Assembly (NCBI GenBank): GCA_011033025.1
Contig: WFMF01000186.1
Coordinates: 248,001-312,000 of the forward strand
Source of the DNA: Beroe forskalii
Taxonomy: Eukaryota > Ctenophora > Nuda > Beroida > Beroidae
DNA length: 64,000 bases
Reading direction: 5' to 3'
Both the position numbers and the translations under genes were made by a program. Below, in pieces: positions 11,630 through 25,500 of this stretch. The notes under the pieces were generated by a model that was not told where the DNA came from, did not search any database, and saw only the letters and a list, made by a program, of their open reading frames with translations. The first letter of the stretch is position 1, and every line of letters starts with the position of its first letter.

Positions 11630-13103
11630 ATGGCTGGACTTGCAAACCTCTCTGCACCAGAAAACTGCACGTTTCAGCTTGGAGGACACATCTATTGCAA
11701 CGTATCCAAGACTTGGGAACCCAGAATAACCTCCACCTCAGCTACCCTAGCCGTAGTGATACCAACCCTCATCCCTATCATTACCATTGCAGTGCTGTTA
11801 GTCGTAGTTTTATGTGCTGCGGATTTATCTCTTGGCACGTGTTTAGATAACTCTTTATGGTGAGAATTTCAGGAGAATTTCCCGTGTGATAAAAGCCGAG
11901 AATTATTCAGAAAATAAAGTATATTATCAGAAAATTGCGAGTAATCCGAAGAGCAATAGCTTTGTAAATACCACTATAGAAGGTGTCAGAAAGTACAACA
12001 AGTTTTCCATAAATGGGGAGAAGGTTTACTTACCTCGTGCACTTGATAGTGGAAGCTTTTATGTGGGCATCAAGGTTTGTGAAGTGCGGGCTATTATCAA
12101 AGGTCGGAAAATTCTATGTGGCAAGTTAAATCTCCCGCCATGTTTAGGACTCACTTGGATCTGGACAAAATTCTATGTGCTGCCCATCTTCTTAGTTCTC
12201 TGGGACATAGTAGATGTATATTTCGATGCATTCTACTTTTATAAGATTGAATCTGGTCAACTGATAGATGAACATATTATACGCAATATTAACGTCAGCA
12301 ATTCAATTCTAGCATTCGGCATTCTTGGGGCATTTAAATCGATTGCCGTATCGATAATGTATTTCATATCTATAATCAATTCAAGGCTGGAACTCGATAT
12401 GTTGAAGTCGAAAAGTAACCTGATTTCGGCTGGGCTGCCTGCTATTACCTTTAAAACCCTCGTAGAAGATGCCCCGGAATTATTTCTCGAGTATTTCTTT
12501 GTAGATAAATATGTGACAACTGATCAACCCTGGTATTTTGTTGTCAAAGACATCATAAGTGCGCTCATTTACATCCTGCCTTTGATAAACTTTGTCAAAT
12601 TTCTCTGGGAAAAGTGTTCCAAGGTTTTTAGGGATCCCAGTGACCCCCCATACAATTACTTTGACGCGAAAGCAGTTAGGAAATTCTATGTCCCGTTCGT
12701 TTTAGGAAGAGTATTCATGAGCTTGACTATGATCTGTCGAGTTGCGGGCATGATAATTCAGTACTTGTCCAGTGAGTTTGGACAGGAATGTCTCCAAGTG
12801 ATTGAAGGGGGATTGTTTCAGACCCCCTTTACAGGGGGTTGTTTGAACTGGTGGGATTATTTGATCATAACCTCCTTCAGCCTTACCATCCTCAGCTACA
12901 GCTTTATAATTTGTCTGCTTTTACTTGTAAATGATGGCCCGGTTATTTGTTTCCGGCCAAAATACCTACCCATTGTTTTGAATTATGTCGTATCACGTCC
13001 CAGTGGAATAACAGACAAATTTCCAAATGAGAAATTGAAAAAAAGCTTAAATTCGAACAAAAAAGCTTTAATTCGAACAAAATTAGCTTTTGTGGATAAA
13101 TGA
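11630..13103 (+). CDS. Multi-pass membrane protein of unknown function, split by an apparent frameshift
   Basis: Two overlapping open frames together look like one protein of about 485 aa. The first (11,630-11,863) begins MAGLANLS, has an N-glycosylation-rich short ectodomain (NLS, NCT, NVS) and one long hydrophobic segment. The second frame is open from 11,847 to 13,103 and carries about five more hydrophobic segments, including the stretches around residues KFYVLPIFLVLWD, SALIYILPLINFV and FSLTILSYSFIICLLLL, plus the acidic motif VEDAPELFLEYFF. The second frame has no ATG near its start, which fits a +1 shift within 11,847-11,860 rather than two genes. That region contains no plausible intron. 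I do not recognise the family; the layout resembles uncharacterised multi-pass proteins of invertebrates. A candidate AATAAA is at 13,464. Confidence 0.6.
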
Positions 13104-13850
13104 TGAACTCAAAATCATGAAATTCATAGAGTTGAGTACCATAATCGACCTTCCCTGGTGCCCAATCCGAATCCAGCGGCTGGATTCCCTTCGCATTCCC
13201 AAACCAGCCATCACATTCCCAAACCAGCCATGCCGCATTCCCAAACGTAAATCAGCCGCGATATTTCCTTTTGTTTGACTTTGGTCAAACTTTTAATAAT
13301 AGAACTATCTAAATGGCCATCATAAACATTTTAAAATCATTACCATAATAATAAGTTATATTTATAATTTATGGTGGCACAACTTCTATCACACTCAGGT
13401 GTGCCACAAAACATAACTGTCAAGATTACATAAACAGTTAAAATGCTAATCAGTTTCATATTCAATAAAATTCAATGAAAAACACTGTTGCACGTTTCTA
13501 TTGTTTCTCCAGCTAGCAATCGAGCCTATTTTTCTAATTTTTGGTTATCTCAGTGAAAACATGCCAAAACCAGCTAGACTTTGCCCCAAGCTGAGAAAGC
13601 CAGTTCTAACTCTAATTTACAGATTCCCAGCCAATTTTATAAAAAAAAATCCACTGGGTATCATATACATTATAAATTGTATGGGTATTATTATGAAATG
13701 TTAAGGTTTGTTAAATCTACAGTTGTTTTTGAAGTTTTTTGGCTAGTATCCTTCCAGTGGGTTTCATATTGTCATTTTATATCTACATCATTACAACATA
13801 TATTTTCTGAACACAAAATAAATCATATTATCCCTACTATTCTGTAGGAT
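13104..13850. other. Intergenic; degenerate short repeats only
   Basis: Contains a small repeat of the phrase CATTCCCAAACCAGCCAT (13,195-13,230) and a candidate polyadenylation signal at 13,464. The base run just before 13,851 (TTCTGTAG) could be a splice acceptor, so a 5' exon of the second zinc-finger gene may be hidden here. Confidence 0.4.
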
Positions 13851-16170
13851 ATGGAAACACTGCACCATTTCTCAACAGAAGAGCCTACATTGACGAATCC
13901 TCTCTCTTCCTCCGACCACCCCTCGGATCACCGCCAAATATCAGAGCACCATCTCTCCTCAGAGCACGACATTTCGCAGCAGCAAGGCTGTGTTGCCCAT
14001 GAAGTCACAGTGCCAGGGCCCTCCTACATACAGTTGTCTGGAGTAGATTCTCAGGGTGACGGCATAACCTCAGCAGCAGGGATACCGTCCTCGAATGGTC
14101 TTCCATCTCCTGATGCAATCACATCGTCCGTTATGGATTTGATTCCGGATAATGGTCCGACAGATCACACTGATGACGATGATAGGGTGGTCCAGGCAAT
14201 ACTCGTTTCTCACAATGGTCCCCAGAGTTTCCCGCAGATAAAGAACAAGGAACAGAAATCTCTCGGTAATTTGAAATTTGAAAGAATATTCTCGAATTAT
14301 TCTTACATTCTTGACTTCTTGGATTATTCTTGAATCATTATTCTTGCAGATAAGCACAATTATAGATGTTGCCAAATTTAGCTCAATCGACCAATATTCT
14401 TTGATATAAAAATAATAATTCGAGAAGAGCACTGTTTATGGTTGATAATGAATTAAGAAAGTTAAATCGTTTCATCAGAGGTAACCCCTTCAATAAATCA
14501 CTCAGGTTTTGCATACTCATATCACCCTCACTCCCAGGATCTCCCTACGTAAAGATAACGGAACAGGATGGTAAGTTTGACTCTTGGGTCGTCCTTCCTC
14601 TCGTTGAATTCCAAGATATCTACAACAACAGTGTCGAGCTCGTTAGGAAACAACTCTTTGGGGCAACATTCACCAAATCAACGTAAGATGATGGATTGAT
14701 CAATAATTCTTTGCTTGAAACTAAAGAATCTGGCTGGTGCTTGCCATTTTCTGAATGGAACTTACATGAGTCCTTGCATTCAGAACGTGTTATTTCTTTT
14801 GTGTCTAAATACTACTAACTATCTTGGTAACTTGGTAGAGTTTATCAGAGTTTTACCAATTGCAGCTGAAGCCAGCGACCGCGAGGTTGCCGGTATCATA
14901 GCAACATTATAATTGATTATTCGCATTTCCTCATTGAGTTATATTCCATGTCCAGGTCAGAGTTTGGGTTGCACCCTTGTGAGGACTGTGGCTATGTCTA
15001 CAACAAGGAGTACAACTTGCGGAGGCATCGGAAGGAAAAGCACGCAATACTCGTCAAACAATTCAAGGTGATTTACCGAAATCTGTGAAAGTCTTTTATT
15101 GAGCTGCTTTGTCACCGATGCTATGCTCGACGTAATGAATAAATTAAGATGCTCAAACTTTGTAGTCCTGCTCACTAGTTCTGTACTCTGTAGTCGGTAA
15201 CGCATTTTGCATGGACACACCTTTCCCCTGATCCCACCATCTTCAGTGTCCATACTGTCAGAAGTTCTACCTGAGGGAAGACAACCTGATCAGACACGTC
15301 CGTAATGTCCACAATCAGGATGAGCGGTGTGTCTGTATCCACTGCGGGGCTGAGTTCTTCCGTTACCACACCCTCAAACGACACATTCTGGTTAGTGTGA
15401 AGGTGTGAGACAGCCCGTGAAGTTGGAACTTCGAAATTACGCAATTGGTCGTTTTAATTTTATTTTATATTCGCGGGGCATTTCGATACATGCTTTAGTT
15501 ACTTTGATGATACTTCAGGACATTTAGTGACTTGTATTTTCATCTGTTACCAAACGAGGTCAGTTTATTCTATTGTCTAACGTAACAATAATCCAGAAAA
15601 AAGTTTAAGTGACAGAAATTTGATTTTGAATATCTGAAGTCATTTCAAGCCCTTATTCATTTCCTATCCATCATACGATACGTGATATACCCAGGTCCTA
15701 CGCAGACAGAAGAACGTTACAAGTCGTACGAGATCGTGCCCATAGAGAGTCTTGGACCGAGTCTTTGCGGAGACTGCGGTGTCTCGTGCCCCAACCCCAC
15801 CGAACTCCAGAAACACATCAAACAGCGTCACACCAAGCAGCCCGCACCCATGAAGCGCATCAAGCGGACAACGAGCGTGCTCTTCAAGTGCAACCAGTGC
15901 GCCACCACCTTCAAAGAAAAGGACAGTTACGACAGCCACTGCATTAAGTTCCACTCGAGCCTGTCGCCGGAGCTGCCGCCCGTTTCCGCTTACCCCTTCG
16001 GAGACAAGTCCACGACGGCGTGCTGTGACGGCGTGTGCGATAACGCGTTAGGGCTCGATCTCAGCGTGACCTCGCAGTTACTCGCTATAGACGATCACGA
16101 TTTGATGACGTCACCATCTCCTCCCATGATGAGCGATCACCATCTTCACAGTCACGTGACATCCTCTTAA
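13851..16170 (+). CDS. C2H2 zinc-finger protein, four to five fingers
   Basis: Exons 13851-14265, 14538-14682, 14956-15067, 15247-15390 and 15706-16170 join in phase to about 426 aa. The N-terminal 138 residues are rich in Ser, Pro, His and Asp. The second exon encodes a segment with D-S-W-V-V-L-P-L that resembles D-T-W-V-E-V-F-V-P of the 5.4 kb gene. Fingers follow: CEDCGYVY...RHRKEKH, CPYCQKFY...RHVRNVH, CIHCGAEF...KRHIL (final histidine missing), CGDCGVSC...KHIKQRH and CNQCATTF...SHCIKFH. The last acceptor is ambiguous: 15,706 keeps the frame after a donor at 15,390. The C-terminal tail is rich in Asp, His, Ser and Met. Length, layout and the shared N-terminal segment suggest a diverged relative of the first zinc-finger gene. 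It is probably a nuclear DNA-binding protein with unknown targets. Confidence 0.8.
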
Positions 16171-16500
16171 TACCTTATCATTTAAATTTTCCAGTATGAT
16201 CTTTCATTTGCATGGTTTTATCTTTTTATGTAGTTATTAATTTAAACTTTATTCTAATCTGTTTGGAATATTATGGTCCAAATGAATCGTAGTTAATACA
16301 GCTCAGTCGAACATGTTATAATGAAAAAGTTGATGTGGAAGTGGTATGTATATTTGAATACTTTCTCATGCTACTCAATCAAAAAGCGTTAATCTCCTGA
16401 CGTGAAAACATATTGTTTTGCAAAACGTGTTAATTCGAAAGAGGATTTCAATGATTCCCAATCATGATCTTGGTGCAAATTACAGCAATCCTCCCACAGG

Positions 16501-19500
16501 ATGGCTACCATGGATGACATTGATTTGTATGGCGACGGTCTGGCTACAGAACTGAATGTTTCTCAGACGGTAAGACAATTTTATCAGCAGCAATCGTTGT
16601 TTTGTTGAAAATTGATACACCTTTCAACTTTCTTCAAAACCTGTAACTCGGCTTTATATTATTATCTTTTTATTATCTTTCTTTTAATCTCTCATTTAAC
16701 TACTTTTCATTTCGCAGCACTCATATTATGATCTGCTATCCTCAGACGCTGGCCCCGCAGCCTATGCCCCAGCTGAAAGTGGAGCCTATGGCAGCGGCCC
16801 CAGCCCCCCTGCCCATGCCAGCCCTGCCACCTCCTGCTGTGGTGGGAACCATGCCTATCAAGGTAGGGAGAAAGGGGTGCTAACACGTGACTGGAAACGG
16901 TAAATCTCACGTGACTAGAAACGTAAATACCTCGTGAAATAGAAAGGTAAATCTCAAGGTAGGATTAAGCTATTAAGGTGACGTGACTAGAAACGTAAAC
17001 ACCTCGTGAATAGAAAGGTTAATCTCAAGGAAGGATTAAGCTGTTAAGGTCACGTGACTAGAAACGTAAATTCCTCGTGAATTGAAAGGTGAATCTCAAG
17101 GAAGGATTAAGCTGTTAAGGTCACGTGACTAGAAACGTAAATTCCTCGTGAATTGAAAGGTAAATCTCAAAGGTCTATATAATTGCAGTCTATAACACAG
17201 GTTTTACAACAGGTTCATGAAACTTTAGGAGTCCTAAGTTGTTTAAGTTTGTAATGTATACTGAAGGATTAAATGAAGCATAAAATGAACATCATAGTAG
17301 GTTTATTGGTTGATCAGGACGAGGCAAAGGTTAGGAATTAATTAAAACTAAATGCTGAAGTTAGAATTCAATAATATTACCAGCAACTAGGCTGCACCTT
17401 AGATTCTAACTTCAGGCTTTTGATTAATTATCAGCGTTAGAATACCTTAGTGATAGCATTAGAATCTAACATGCCATCCATTCCCAGTGTTGTTAGTCGG
17501 TCACTCTGATAGTACCTTACCTTTGAAAACAACGGGAACAAGACACAAGATTTTGTGTTATTTTTCTTAGGTTTTATTGGTGTTTCAATAATATTTTGAA
17601 AAAAGGAACTCTTTTAAGCTTTTAGTTATTCGAATTATTATCGAAAATATTATTGTCATAGATTATTAATAATTATAACCATAAGATCTTTTGCCTTATA
17701 TCCCGCATAATTTTCATACTCTGTTAATTGAATATTGTTACAGTTGCAGTAAATATAATTTGAAAATTTGAATAATTTAATTGTAGAATAATCTAAAATC
17801 CGAATAATCAGTTAGGTTATAAAGTTGTATTTGAATGATTTCTGATGTCGACCGTAACAGGTGGTTTGCACGCGGTAATACTTAAATGTTTAGAGAGGAA
17901 AATAGATATGAATTTTGAAATTAAAACATTTACTTATTTTTCAATCCTGCTTTTGCTTTTGAATAAAAAGATAATAAACATCATATTTCTATCTTATGAT
18001 GATCTATTCACTAATTTCTCGGTGGGTAGACCGATATTTATGTTTTTCAGTCGACCAGCTTTGAGGTTATGTTTATTAATTATTTGACTTTGCATTTTGT
18101 CATTTTGTACACCGTAACCACTTGATATAATTACAATGAATTGTTCTAATGAATTGGAGGTGGTGTATTGTTGTAATTATATTATCCGTCTTGACTTTCA
18201 CATTTGTTGTTTCATGATTTATTTTTTAGTTAATTAAATCTGAGATTAATTTTCAAGTTTTTAATACTTATATCGTATATAATCTATTCAAATTACTAAT
18301 AAGCTAGCTACCTATTAGAATAGATAATTTTATGTGTTTTTATTGTAATCGTTAATTGTATTTTAATGCTGATGTTTATGAAATTGTTGTAAATATTGTA
18401 TTTTTATGGGATTATACTACAGATTTCATATAATTGTCGGTTTGTGATACGAGTGTAATTTTTTGTTTTGTTTTGAAAATATGCTGAACCTTGAACTGCT
18501 ATTTAATGAAATGTTTAAAACTTCAATTAAGTACTCGGACTTTATCTATGAAACAATTCGTAAAACTTGTATGAATGAAGCATTTTGTTGAACATCGCCG
18601 ATATTGAACTAACGGGTACTGTATTTTGAAAAATTAAACGGTTTATTTTTTCTGTCTATTTCCTGGCTGATCTATGATATGGGCATTGTATATTGTACAT
18701 TGTATATTGTATGCGATAATCAATTTTATGTACTGTTATAAAATTATTGTGTAACATTCTATTTTCATTGTTTTGATGAATGAATTTCATGATTTATGAA
18801 TCAATCAAATAGATATAATATGACTATGCTCCAAAGTAGTTGATATTTCTTTATTATTTCGTTATGATAGGTAATCATCTACTTTCGCCTTCAAGATTTC
18901 AGAATGCTGATTAGTGACTAATTTGATGAGTTTTAATAGGTAGACTAAACTTAAAGTACACAACTTTATAGCTTCATTTCAATTTTCAATCCCAGAAAGA
19001 ATTGTTTATCATCGTGAAAATTGGATTATCATTTATCAAGATTCTGTTTTGTATTATGTTTGAGATTTGATGAGGTAGCATACTACAATGTTGTATCAAA
19101 ATTGTACTAAAAATATAAATGTAATAGCATTTTATTTTCATTCGTCTTCTTGACTCTTGTGATATTTGGTTGATGTACCTTAAATTAGTTTTTAGCTACA
19201 ATCATCTGACATATTACTCAGTTGCTGTCAATATTTTGTTATTTTCACTCAGATATTGATATTTAAGGACACTAAACACGTTTGGCTGTTTATGTTGACT
19301 TTGTCAAACTTTTAAAATATGTTTGTGAATTTAAGTATATTTTTAACACAGTTACACTTACAATGAATGATGTTAGAATTTGATATCATTAATTTATTAA
19401 ATACCGCTTACCAGACAAATCATTATATTGACACAAATTTATCAAAAGTTTCATTTGATCTCTAAACGAAGGTATCTCGTGATGCATAATGCTATGAAGG

Positions 19501-22500
19501 ATTATTTATTAAGTTTATTAGATTCCTAATTTTCACCGTTGATGAATTTGATATTAGCCTAAAAGTGTAATGTAGTACGTATTCGAATGTAGGTATTAAG
19601 AAATCATATATTTAAGAAATCATGGTGTGGAATTGTTGTTGCAATTATTGTATTTGAGAATTCTATTATCTGTACTCATAGCTTCCGAACTGCCCTCTTT
19701 TTTAGAGGGCGCCCACTCATGCCCATCTTTTTGGGTCTTGCCCTCCTTTAGGCCCAATTTGCCCTCCTTTTTGACACTTCCCAAAGTACACTTAAGATTC
19801 ACGGCCTTGAATTGTTCTTTGTGGGCGGTTTCCAAAAGAAAGGTCGACCACATATTTCGGAAATACACCTAATAAGCACTATCTCGGAAGAAGAAAGGTC
19901 GCAATTTTTTGGTAATACAGCTTAGAATATTTAGTTTTGATTGGAGAGGCAATGACATAACAAGTTTTATTCAGGGATTTGACATCTTCGAATTTTCATT
20001 CATTTTTAGCATTCCTAACCATAAAGATAAGATGTTAGCATCAGAAAATCACACAACAAATCATGAGTGGGTAATTATACAAACATAATCTGAATAATAG
20101 AATATTGCCTTTTTTTCGGCGATTTGTCTTCCTTTTTAGAGCAAAAACTGCCCTCCGAATGGATTTTCAAAGGTCGGAAGCTATGTCTGTACTGTCATAA
20201 TATGCACATGTCGATATATTTTGTCATTTCCTAGTTTTACAGAATTACTGATGTGCCAGTCTAACATTAAATAACGGCTATTAATTTTGAATATCAATCG
20301 ATGTTATAATATTTTTTGATGTGATTTGTGGAGTAGATTCCATACATGAGCATTGTTAAAAGTATGATTTAATAGGAGTATGATTGTGCGGCTCAGTTCT
20401 GTGTCAGGTTAAGGGTTTTGTTTTATATTTAAGCATTATTTTCTAAGATGTGATATGAATTGTTCCAAAATCTTACTTATGATCACTCACGATGATATTT
20501 TGTCGTCTGTTGTTAAGATATTAAGATGTTCAGGTGTAATATTGTAATTAATACTGTAATTAATCATAATCTTACTCACCTTATAATCTGATTCGAATTT
20601 CCTGATTCAAAACTTTCCGTGAAAAATTATTTACAGAGAGGTGCTGTTTATGAAAAAGTAGAACAGCTTTAGCTACCTTCGCCACTTGAAAGCAACTTTT
20701 GGACAAACATCTTTTCCAGATTTCAAACTAGTGCGAAATTTATGGATGGCTAAGGTTGTAATGTGAAAGCTATTAAATCGATATGTAACGACTTAAGTAG
20801 ATTAACAAAAGTGTGCGACATTTGAGGATGCATTCTGAAATTTCCACACGAGCGCCATTTGTAAGTACGTGATTCGTATTTTACAGATATTTACATACGT
20901 ACATGGTCCGCGCGATGTGGAAATTTCACAATGACTCTATTTCTCGATATCGCGACAGATAAGATGCCTTGTAAAATATTAATGTTTAGTTAAAGATGCT
21001 GAGATTATTATAATTATGAGTAATAATCCCAGTGGAATAATATGAGGAATGTTGGAGCGACAATCCCAGCCAAAATTTGTCCAAATCGAAGCAAAAAAGC
21101 CCATTTAGGTTGACAGAAACGTGATATTAATATTTGGCTATTTTACGCCGCGCAATTATTATCATGGTCTCAACTCGCTAGTTTTGATAAAGGAGCAATT
21201 TCCAAACTGCGTCAGAATCCAATTAACGCGCACAAAACGCGCGTCATTCATTCTAAAAAGCTACCAGGATCCTAATCTAGCCAAAATATTCCCAAACTAG
21301 CTGCCAGACTCCAAAAGTAGCCAGGGACTCCTAAAATCCGCTGCAAGGATTCCATTGCTTGTTTATACATCCAGGAACTCATTATATCATATTTTTGTCG
21401 TGAAGCAGTGTTTTTGTGATTCATTGGAATGTGGGAACCATATCAGCCATATGGCTCAATATGTTTTTGAAATAATGTACTTAGCAAGGTTGACTTCGAG
21501 GTCCCTGTTTGGATAGTGAAATCCTTATGACGCAAAAAGGCATTTTGCTACTTTATGACTCCATTCAGATAGTATAAATTATAATGAAAGTGCAGCTCTT
21601 TGCGTTATATCGCCCGAGTTCCAGGCTTAATTTAATGCATTGAGTAGTGTTGCGCGCGCGACGCGCAAACACACTCACTAATAACGATACTTGCTTTGCA
21701 TACGAAGTAACCTCCGCAGAACTTCCATTTTTTGCCTGATACATACTAATGCGCGGCGCATGTAGCGAAAAGAAAAGTGATTTTGCATTATTCCATTTGT
21801 ATCTGTTATTTCGTAACGTCATCGTATCATGTTGCCTAGTGAAGACATGTAATTCGACGTTATCGAGAATGAAATCATGACTGAATTAGTCTTAGACACG
21901 CCGCTAGACAGAAAAAAAGCCGTTTTTCCCGCGAAATCCCCATTCCCAGCCACTTATAAAAATTATTCCACTGGGGTAATAATGTATCTTTATATGGGTG
22001 CATATTTAATCAGAATCTATTGAGGAAAAGTTGCATATTCTCAAAGCCACTTTCTTATAACTCTATTACTAGTTCACTGAATTAATGATGATTGCCGAAT
22101 AATGGTTTCAATCTATATAAATTAGAATATCAATTATAAAATCAATTAGGATATTAATGATATGATATAAATTAGGATGTTAGTTAGGATATTAATTTGA
22201 ATTCAAATAATGTGATAATAACGATATGCGGTGGTACACTGTTTATTGATTCGTGTGAACTGTGGAATATGAATTGTAATTGTATTTTGCCTGAGCGTGG
22301 TGTGTGATGAACGATTGCCAACAAACTGGTAAGTTGTGTCAGATCTATCAATTACTTTATACGTGTGTCCAACTTTGTGCATTTGCATCATATCTTGATA
22401 GACGTGAAAAGCTGATAATGAAACAGCAGAAAATAAAATGAACTGTTTCTTTTGAATTAAACTGAAATGATTGAGAAGAAAGAATTTTTACCATCGACTG

Positions 22501-25500
22501 TGAAAGCATGAAGTTGGACTATACGTCATTAGTCATGACGTGCCGGCTTGGTCATGTGACCAACTGATGAGGGGTAGAAACTGGGACACCTCTGCAGAGT
22601 TCAAGTTCGGTGATGCGACTTTTTATCCCCCGACCCTTTACCACCCTAGGGTACAGGTGCGAACTTTTACCCCTTGGGTAAATAGTCGCATACTCTTCAA
22701 GTTCATGCCATGTGGAGGCGACACTCCCTGTTCTTAGTGTTTCAAGTCAATTACTGTTGTTCAAGTACTGCCCCCGATCAGATCAAATTTACAGATCATA
22801 TTTTTGATTGCAGTGACCGAGCCGGCACAATTCAATAAATATAGTTATGTTCTTTTATTTAAGTAATACACCCAAGTCTCAAGTGGCTCTTGAAATCCCT
22901 CTATAAGGCCACTGCTACAATTTAACGGTCTTGCTATGTATAACATACGTCACGTTTTAGATTGACTTTGATAATTGATTTAATTTGTCATGAGACATCA
23001 TAATTGCATAAAAACCCTTGCTAATTATATCCGCCTCAATTGGGATTTTAAGAGTAATTTGATTTCACATCCTCTGTTTATCAGATCTGTACAGATGATA
23101 CCTTTCAGCAAGAACCAGCTCAAGTTCCCACCCCTGAAACCACAATAGCTGGCGTGCCAGGAGGTAATGATGGAATTTCTGCGAAATTACTGAAATTTTG
23201 AAATTGAATTTAAAAAAAGAGCGATTTTCATCTTTGTTATGCTGGGAACAGTTGTTTCCACTAACAAAACATTGAACATTTCAGTTACATATGTTACCCA
23301 AGACACGTTCGCACAACAAAACCGATACCAGTACATTGATCCTAACGATCCCAAATCAAAGACAGTCTACGTCGGAAATTTGACTTGGGTAAGTGATCAC
23401 AATTCATTTCATTTCTTATTGGACAGCATAAGAACCTGATTCCCATGACGTTTGCATCGTTCGTTTGATCATTATTGTCTGAAGCTTTACTATCCACGTC
23501 GCCTACCTTATTAACCTTTATTTAGCTAGCCTTTTTTAACCGGCCTTTTTTTGAATCGTGAATTCGTGACCAATTTCCTGATATATGACCTCTTAAAACC
23601 CCTATTTTTAGGCTAGAATGGACTTTTTGAACTGTAAATGACCCAAAAGACCCCATAATATTACCAAAAACTGCTCTTTCCCATTCAGCAGCATTGCAGA
23701 GAATCCACTAAAATCAAATAAGCATACATCTTTGCACAGATTTTTCCCCGAGTCCATTAACACTGTCATAAAAGGTTCCTTTGACCTAAATTGATTGGCC
23801 TTTAATTTGACCGGCCCCACTTTAACGGTTACTTTTTCAACCAGCTATTTGGACAAAAATATCAAAGTTGTTTTGTCCTTATTAAGGGCCGGTTAAATGA
23901 ACGCCGATAAGGTATGTTGCTGTATCTATGGCACATTATGTTTATCGGTCCATGACGCGCGTTACGTAGTTGTAACGCGCGGGGATAGAGCTCTGTTCCA
24001 ATATTATTTTATTTTGGCTGACTCTAGCTAGATAGATAGCGAGCGCGCGCGATCGATCATTGATCATCACTGCTGGAATCGATCGCGCGCGCGTCGATAG
24101 AGCGAATTGAATCGAATCCAGCCGTCGCGTGCATATCACTTCATTTTTTCCCTCCCCATTGGCATTTTTGTGAATACAAAAAGGCAAATGAGAGGGTTGG
24201 CAGAGATCGTGGTTTGGGAAGGTGAGAAATAGGATATATGTGTATATCAGGTCGAGGTTTGCAATACAACTACTGTAATTTCTGGAAAGTGCCCGGATTG
24301 CTCCTTTATAATATCAGTCGCGAAAATGTCCCTCCGTCCCTCCGTCCCCCGTCCCTCCGTCCGTCCCCCTTTCACACATATCTTCAAAATCACGAATTTC
24401 CTAATTCATGAAGCTTTCGGTTGTCAAAAATTTTAATCGCAAACGTTGACCAGGCCCATCCGTGCCACATTCCCAGTCACTAAAGTTTTCATATCGACCA
24501 AATCTTATGTCCTGGAAATTGATTTTCATTTCGACTATTTCAAACACAAAAAACACGATTTTTTTCACCAACAAAAGATATTGACCGAGTAAATGTGAAG
24601 AAGGCTTGCCAAATTTGACTATTCTCTGAGAAATGATGTGGAAAATTGAATCAGTATCACAATAAAAAAACTGAAATTTTACACGTATTGTTACACATAA
24701 TTAACATGTCATTTCATGATTTCGTAGCTCAATCGGTTAGCGCGTCAGACTTTGAAGTGTTGGCACGCTTGAAATCACGGGTTCGAGCCCCACTATAGTC
24801 AAATTTTTATTTTCTTAGCTTATCTTCAGTTTTCTGATAGCAAAAAATGATCCTGTACAGCCCAATCAGTTGATCAGAAAGGTTTTAAATCAGGTCACAG
24901 AAAATTTTTAGTAATAAGTTTAATTCAATACACACGAAATATACGATGGCACGATACTCAAATAAGCATGTTACCCAGGTCGTTAAGACTAGAATTTCCA
25001 AAATGTTGAGTTACAAGACATCAAGCATCGCGGGGGAGGGAAATTAAGCGCCTGCATACGGGAACAATGGACAAACAAGAATTGTGTCGGCAGGCGCAAT
25101 TCTTGTTCAAATGTAAAAGTAAAAACATTAAAGATTTTAGTACAAACCCAAAATGTATCACCTTCCGTCTTTGTCGTTTTATCAAACAGATAATTCCTAT
25201 TGATCTTATCATGATTCGTCTCTTTCACTTCCATCGATTTCTATTTCCAATCCCTCTTTCCCTCTAAACTGTGATGCTCGATGTTCAGTGCGGCTAAGCC
25301 TTGTAGTTTTCAGCTGTGAGGGTAACGGTGGGCCGAAACCTCTCCGTTCTCTCTCGTAATCTGCTGATGGATATCCTCATCGCGGTGACAGGGGGGCCTG
25401 TGAGGGTGTCTGTTGAAGAGGCAGCCGGAAGTGAAAATATGAGCTTTTTAAATTTGAAAATATGGATATTTTGACCATTTTTGGGAGCAAACTCTATACG

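Noticed and set aside
24724-24802. Functional tRNA gene
   Set aside because: A-box and B-box-like motifs exist, but the anticodon and acceptor stems do not pair.
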